Source: an uncultured Prevotella sp. (GTDB lineage Bacteria; Bacteroidota; Bacteroidia; Bacteroidales; Bacteroidaceae). From it: a stretch of 34,958 nucleotides of DNA. The notes under the pieces are model-generated. The model made no database searches. It was not told the DNA's origin and saw only the letters and a program-made list of their open reading frames with translations. Positions 33,682-34,958 of this stretch are shown here, piece by piece. A program made the position numbers and the translations under genes. Position 1 is the stretch's first letter; each line of letters opens with the position of its first letter. The stretch lies in assembly GCA_900541575.1 (NCBI GenBank), contig UQKO01000023.1:1-34958 (forward strand), read 5' to 3'.

Positions 33682-33984
33682 TTACCCTTTTACTTGCTTC
33701 CTTTCATGCCCTGGTCCTTCGGGAAACCATCCCTTGTTCACACGCTCTCGCTGTTCGAAAAGTTCGAGTATCGACCATAGGGCAGAAAAGCCCGTCACAC
33801 CCACAATGGCGCTGACGAGCAATGATTTGATGAAGAGGGCACCGACAATGCAGCCGATGCCCACAATGAGAAAAACCCACCACGGCCGAACGCCAAAGTA
33901 GTATTCTGTTTTGATTACGACGGGATGAAACGCTCCGATGATAAGGAACGTGGCTAAGCCAATGATTACTCCTGTTAGGGTCAT
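33682..33984 (-). CDS. DUF4491 family membrane protein
   Basis: A 100-residue inner-membrane protein with three hydrophobic segments (about 3-23, 33-50, 54-72) and a short basic, hydrophilic C-terminus. The pattern IIGLATFLIIGAFHPVVIK, YYFGVRPWWVF and FEQRERVNKGWFP is characteristic of DUF4491, a small family common in Bacteroidales without known function. It lies 95 bp after lrp and 29 bp before the C26-M19 fusion gene, which it probably shares a transcript with. Confidence 0.85.
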   Translation of the reverse strand: MTLTGVIIGLATFLIIGAFHPVVIKTEYYFGVRPWWVFLIVGIGCIVGALFIKSLLVSAIVGVTGFSALWSILELFEQRERVNKGWFPEGPGHERKQVKG

Positions 33985-34079
33985 ACGGATTCTTTATTCC
34001 TATTGTAATATTTTTGATAGAGTAAAGAGAATTACGCCATTGCTTCACATTGAGTAACCCTCTCTCCCTAATAGGGATT

Positions 34080-34550
34080 TTAATCTTCTTGATCCAAAAT
34101 AACGGGTACAGTGCGATTTATGCTCTGCTCTAATGAAATTAGAGTCTCGGTAGAGATCACACCGTGAATTTCCTGAATATGATTGTTAAGCAAGTCCATG
34201 AGATGCTCGTTGTCACGCGAATAGAGCTTAATAAGCATGGTATAAGGACCCGTTGTGAAGTGACATTCCACGATTTCAGGTATTTTTTCGAGTTGTTCGG
34301 CTACACCTTTGTACATCGAACCACGCTCAAGCTTAATGCCGACGTAGGTGCAAGTGCTATAACCAATGCTTTTGGGGCACACAGTATAACCCGAACCTGT
34401 AATTACGCCTGCTTCGATAAGGCGCTGCACACGCTGATGAATTGCGGCACGTGAAACGCCGCATACGGCTGCTACATCCTTGAACGGAATGCGTGCGTTG
34501 ACTGAGATAATTTTGAGTATTTTCAGGTCAAGCTGGTCAACCTTTTCCAT
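34080..34550 (-). CDS. Lrp/AsnC family transcriptional regulator
   Basis: A 156-residue regulator of the feast/famine type. The N-terminal winged helix (about 5-55) includes IPFKDVAAVCGVSRAAIHQR as the HTH, and the C-terminal RAM domain (about 68-145) binds small effectors, usually amino acids. It should form dimers and octamers that wrap DNA. It is the first gene of the minus-strand run DUF4491, C26-M19, M28, and may govern amino acid or peptide use by these neighbours, though this is only positional inference. Its promoter is a repeat-embedded core about 90 bp upstream, and the leader holds two competing stems. Confidence 0.93.
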   Translation of the reverse strand: MEKVDQLDLKILKIISVNARIPFKDVAAVCGVSRAAIHQRVQRLIEAGVITGSGYTVCPKSIGYSTCTYVGIKLERGSMYKGVAEQLEKIPEIVECHFTTGPYTMLIKLYSRDNEHLMDLLNNHIQEIHGVISTETLISLEQSINRTVPVILDQED

Positions 34551-34571
34551 AGATAAAATAACTTATATTAT

Positions 34572-34622
34572 CGGGGGAAAGAGCGTAGCCCATACATTGC
34601 CCGCATTTCTCCCCCGTATGGG
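34572..34622 (-). promoter_or_regulatory. Interleaved stems in the lrp leader
   Basis: In the lrp leader, CCCATAC/GTATGGG (34589-34595 with 34616-34622) and CGGGGGA/TCCCCCG (34572-34578 with 34610-34616) are both perfect 7-bp pairings. They interleave and share base 34616, so they are mutually exclusive or form a tight pseudoknot. This is the arrangement expected of a switching leader, but it is unproven. Confidence 0.45.
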
Positions 34623-34635
34623 TTTTACTTGCTTG

Positions 34636-34650
34636 CAAAGGTAGTGCAAG
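34636..34650 (-). promoter_or_regulatory. Promoter core for lrp
   Basis: The minus strand reads CTTGCACTACCTTTG with the -7 box TACCTTTG at 34636-34643, identical to the core in front of the DUF2851 gene. The leader would be about 80 nt. Confidence 0.6.
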
Positions 34651-34930
34651 GCTTGTGAAGTGCCAAGCAAAAAGTCAAATATTTTTGCTTTAAACGCGCT
34701 TCCTTCTTTCTTTTTGAGTAATATAGGGGAGACTTCCTTTCATATTGTTTGTTGAAGTTTCGGATTTAGCCCAACTTTCACACCCCTAAAAAACTTTCAA
34801 TTTTTTTTCGCGCAAATTTGTTACTCTACATATTGCAAAAGAAGCAATAAGGGCCTATTTAATATTGCCTTAAACCACTTACAAGCCCCCGATGCAAAAT
34901 GTGGGACACAAACGTTAATATAAAAAGGCG
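34651..34930. other. Intergenic DNA upstream of lrp
   Basis: AT-rich with long T and A runs (for example around 34790-34808). One small perfect stem, TATTGC/GCAATA, lies near 34831-34849. No gene or further promoter was recognised. Confidence 0.4.
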
Positions 34931-34938
34931 TAACTTTG
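34931..34938 (+). promoter_or_regulatory. -7 box of a gene leaving the window
   Basis: TAACTTTG fits TAnnTTTG. An ATG begins 5 bp later (34943) and is open to the window end (MHVNV), so the gene to the right may start here with almost no leader. Confidence 0.45.
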
Positions 34939-34942
34939 CGCC

Positions 34943-34958
34943 ATGCACGTGAATGTAC
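34943..34958 (+). CDS. Possible start of a gene running off the right edge
   Basis: Only five codons (MHVNV) are in the window. The call rests on the -7 box just upstream; no product can be assigned, and the true start may lie further right. Confidence 0.25.

Noticed and set aside
34443..34458. Third parS-like sequence TGCGGCACGTGAAACG inside lrp
   Set aside because: Only the right half-site matches well; the left arm differs at two of four specified bases, so it is not called as a site.

Overview
The window is chromosomal DNA of a Bacteroidota bacterium, most likely order Bacteroidales and probably Prevotellaceae. The evidence is: (i) promoters of the Bacteroidetes type, with a TAnnTTTG -7 box, in front of many genes; (ii) families largely typical of that phylum (DUF2851, DUF4491, DUF3108, bacterial GH3-type adenylating enzyme, SbsA-type Ig lipoprotein, type II glutaminyl cyclase, DUF4143 ATPase); (iii) mid-range GC with tightly packed genes. 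The genus is an inference. No rRNA, tRNA, CRISPR array, transposase or prophage gene was found.

Layout. 1-530: a tandem array of 18-bp palindromes, then about 400 bp of non-coding DNA with small inverted repeats. 531-1766 (-): AAA/DUF4143 ATPase behind promoter-carrying direct repeats. 2194-6270 (-): a very large secreted GH2 beta-galactosidase with a C-terminal discoidin domain. 6590-9478 (-): DUF2851 protein, acyl-CoA thioesterase and DprA in one transcription unit, read from a repeat-embedded promoter. 9852-15052 (+): mnmG, apt, uvrC, dtd and a MazG-type pyrophosphohydrolase (tRNA modification, purine salvage, excision repair, D-aminoacyl-tRNA proofreading, nucleotide sanitation), then deoC (15269-16186) and a strong terminator. 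16605-17579 (-): polyprenyl diphosphate synthase, divergent from polA (17680-20448, +). 20888-21766 (+): PfkB kinase with its own terminator. 21934-26206 (+): GH3-type enzyme, Ig-like lipoprotein and DUF3108 protein as an operon. 26421-34550 (-): acyltransferase, CoA-transferase, Ala-rich lipoprotein, SufE, glutaminyl cyclase-like M28 lipoprotein, a fused class I amidotransferase/M19 dipeptidase, DUF4491 membrane protein and an Lrp/AsnC regulator. A new + strand promoter appears at the right edge.

Most striking signals: two near-perfect parS-type (ParB-binding) sites sharing one 14-mer, between mnmG and apt and inside polA, suggesting an origin-proximal chromosome segment; a dispersed element that places the same 15-mer promoter core in front of four unrelated genes; a fusion of a gamma-glutamyl-hydrolase-like domain to a dipeptidase in one cytoplasmic polypeptide; the GH3/Ig/DUF3108 trio, whose chemistry is unknown and whose first gene looks leaderless; a 31-bp near-perfect inverted repeat between two genes; and two competing stems in the lrp leader. 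All functions are read from motifs by eye; no database search or folding was run.
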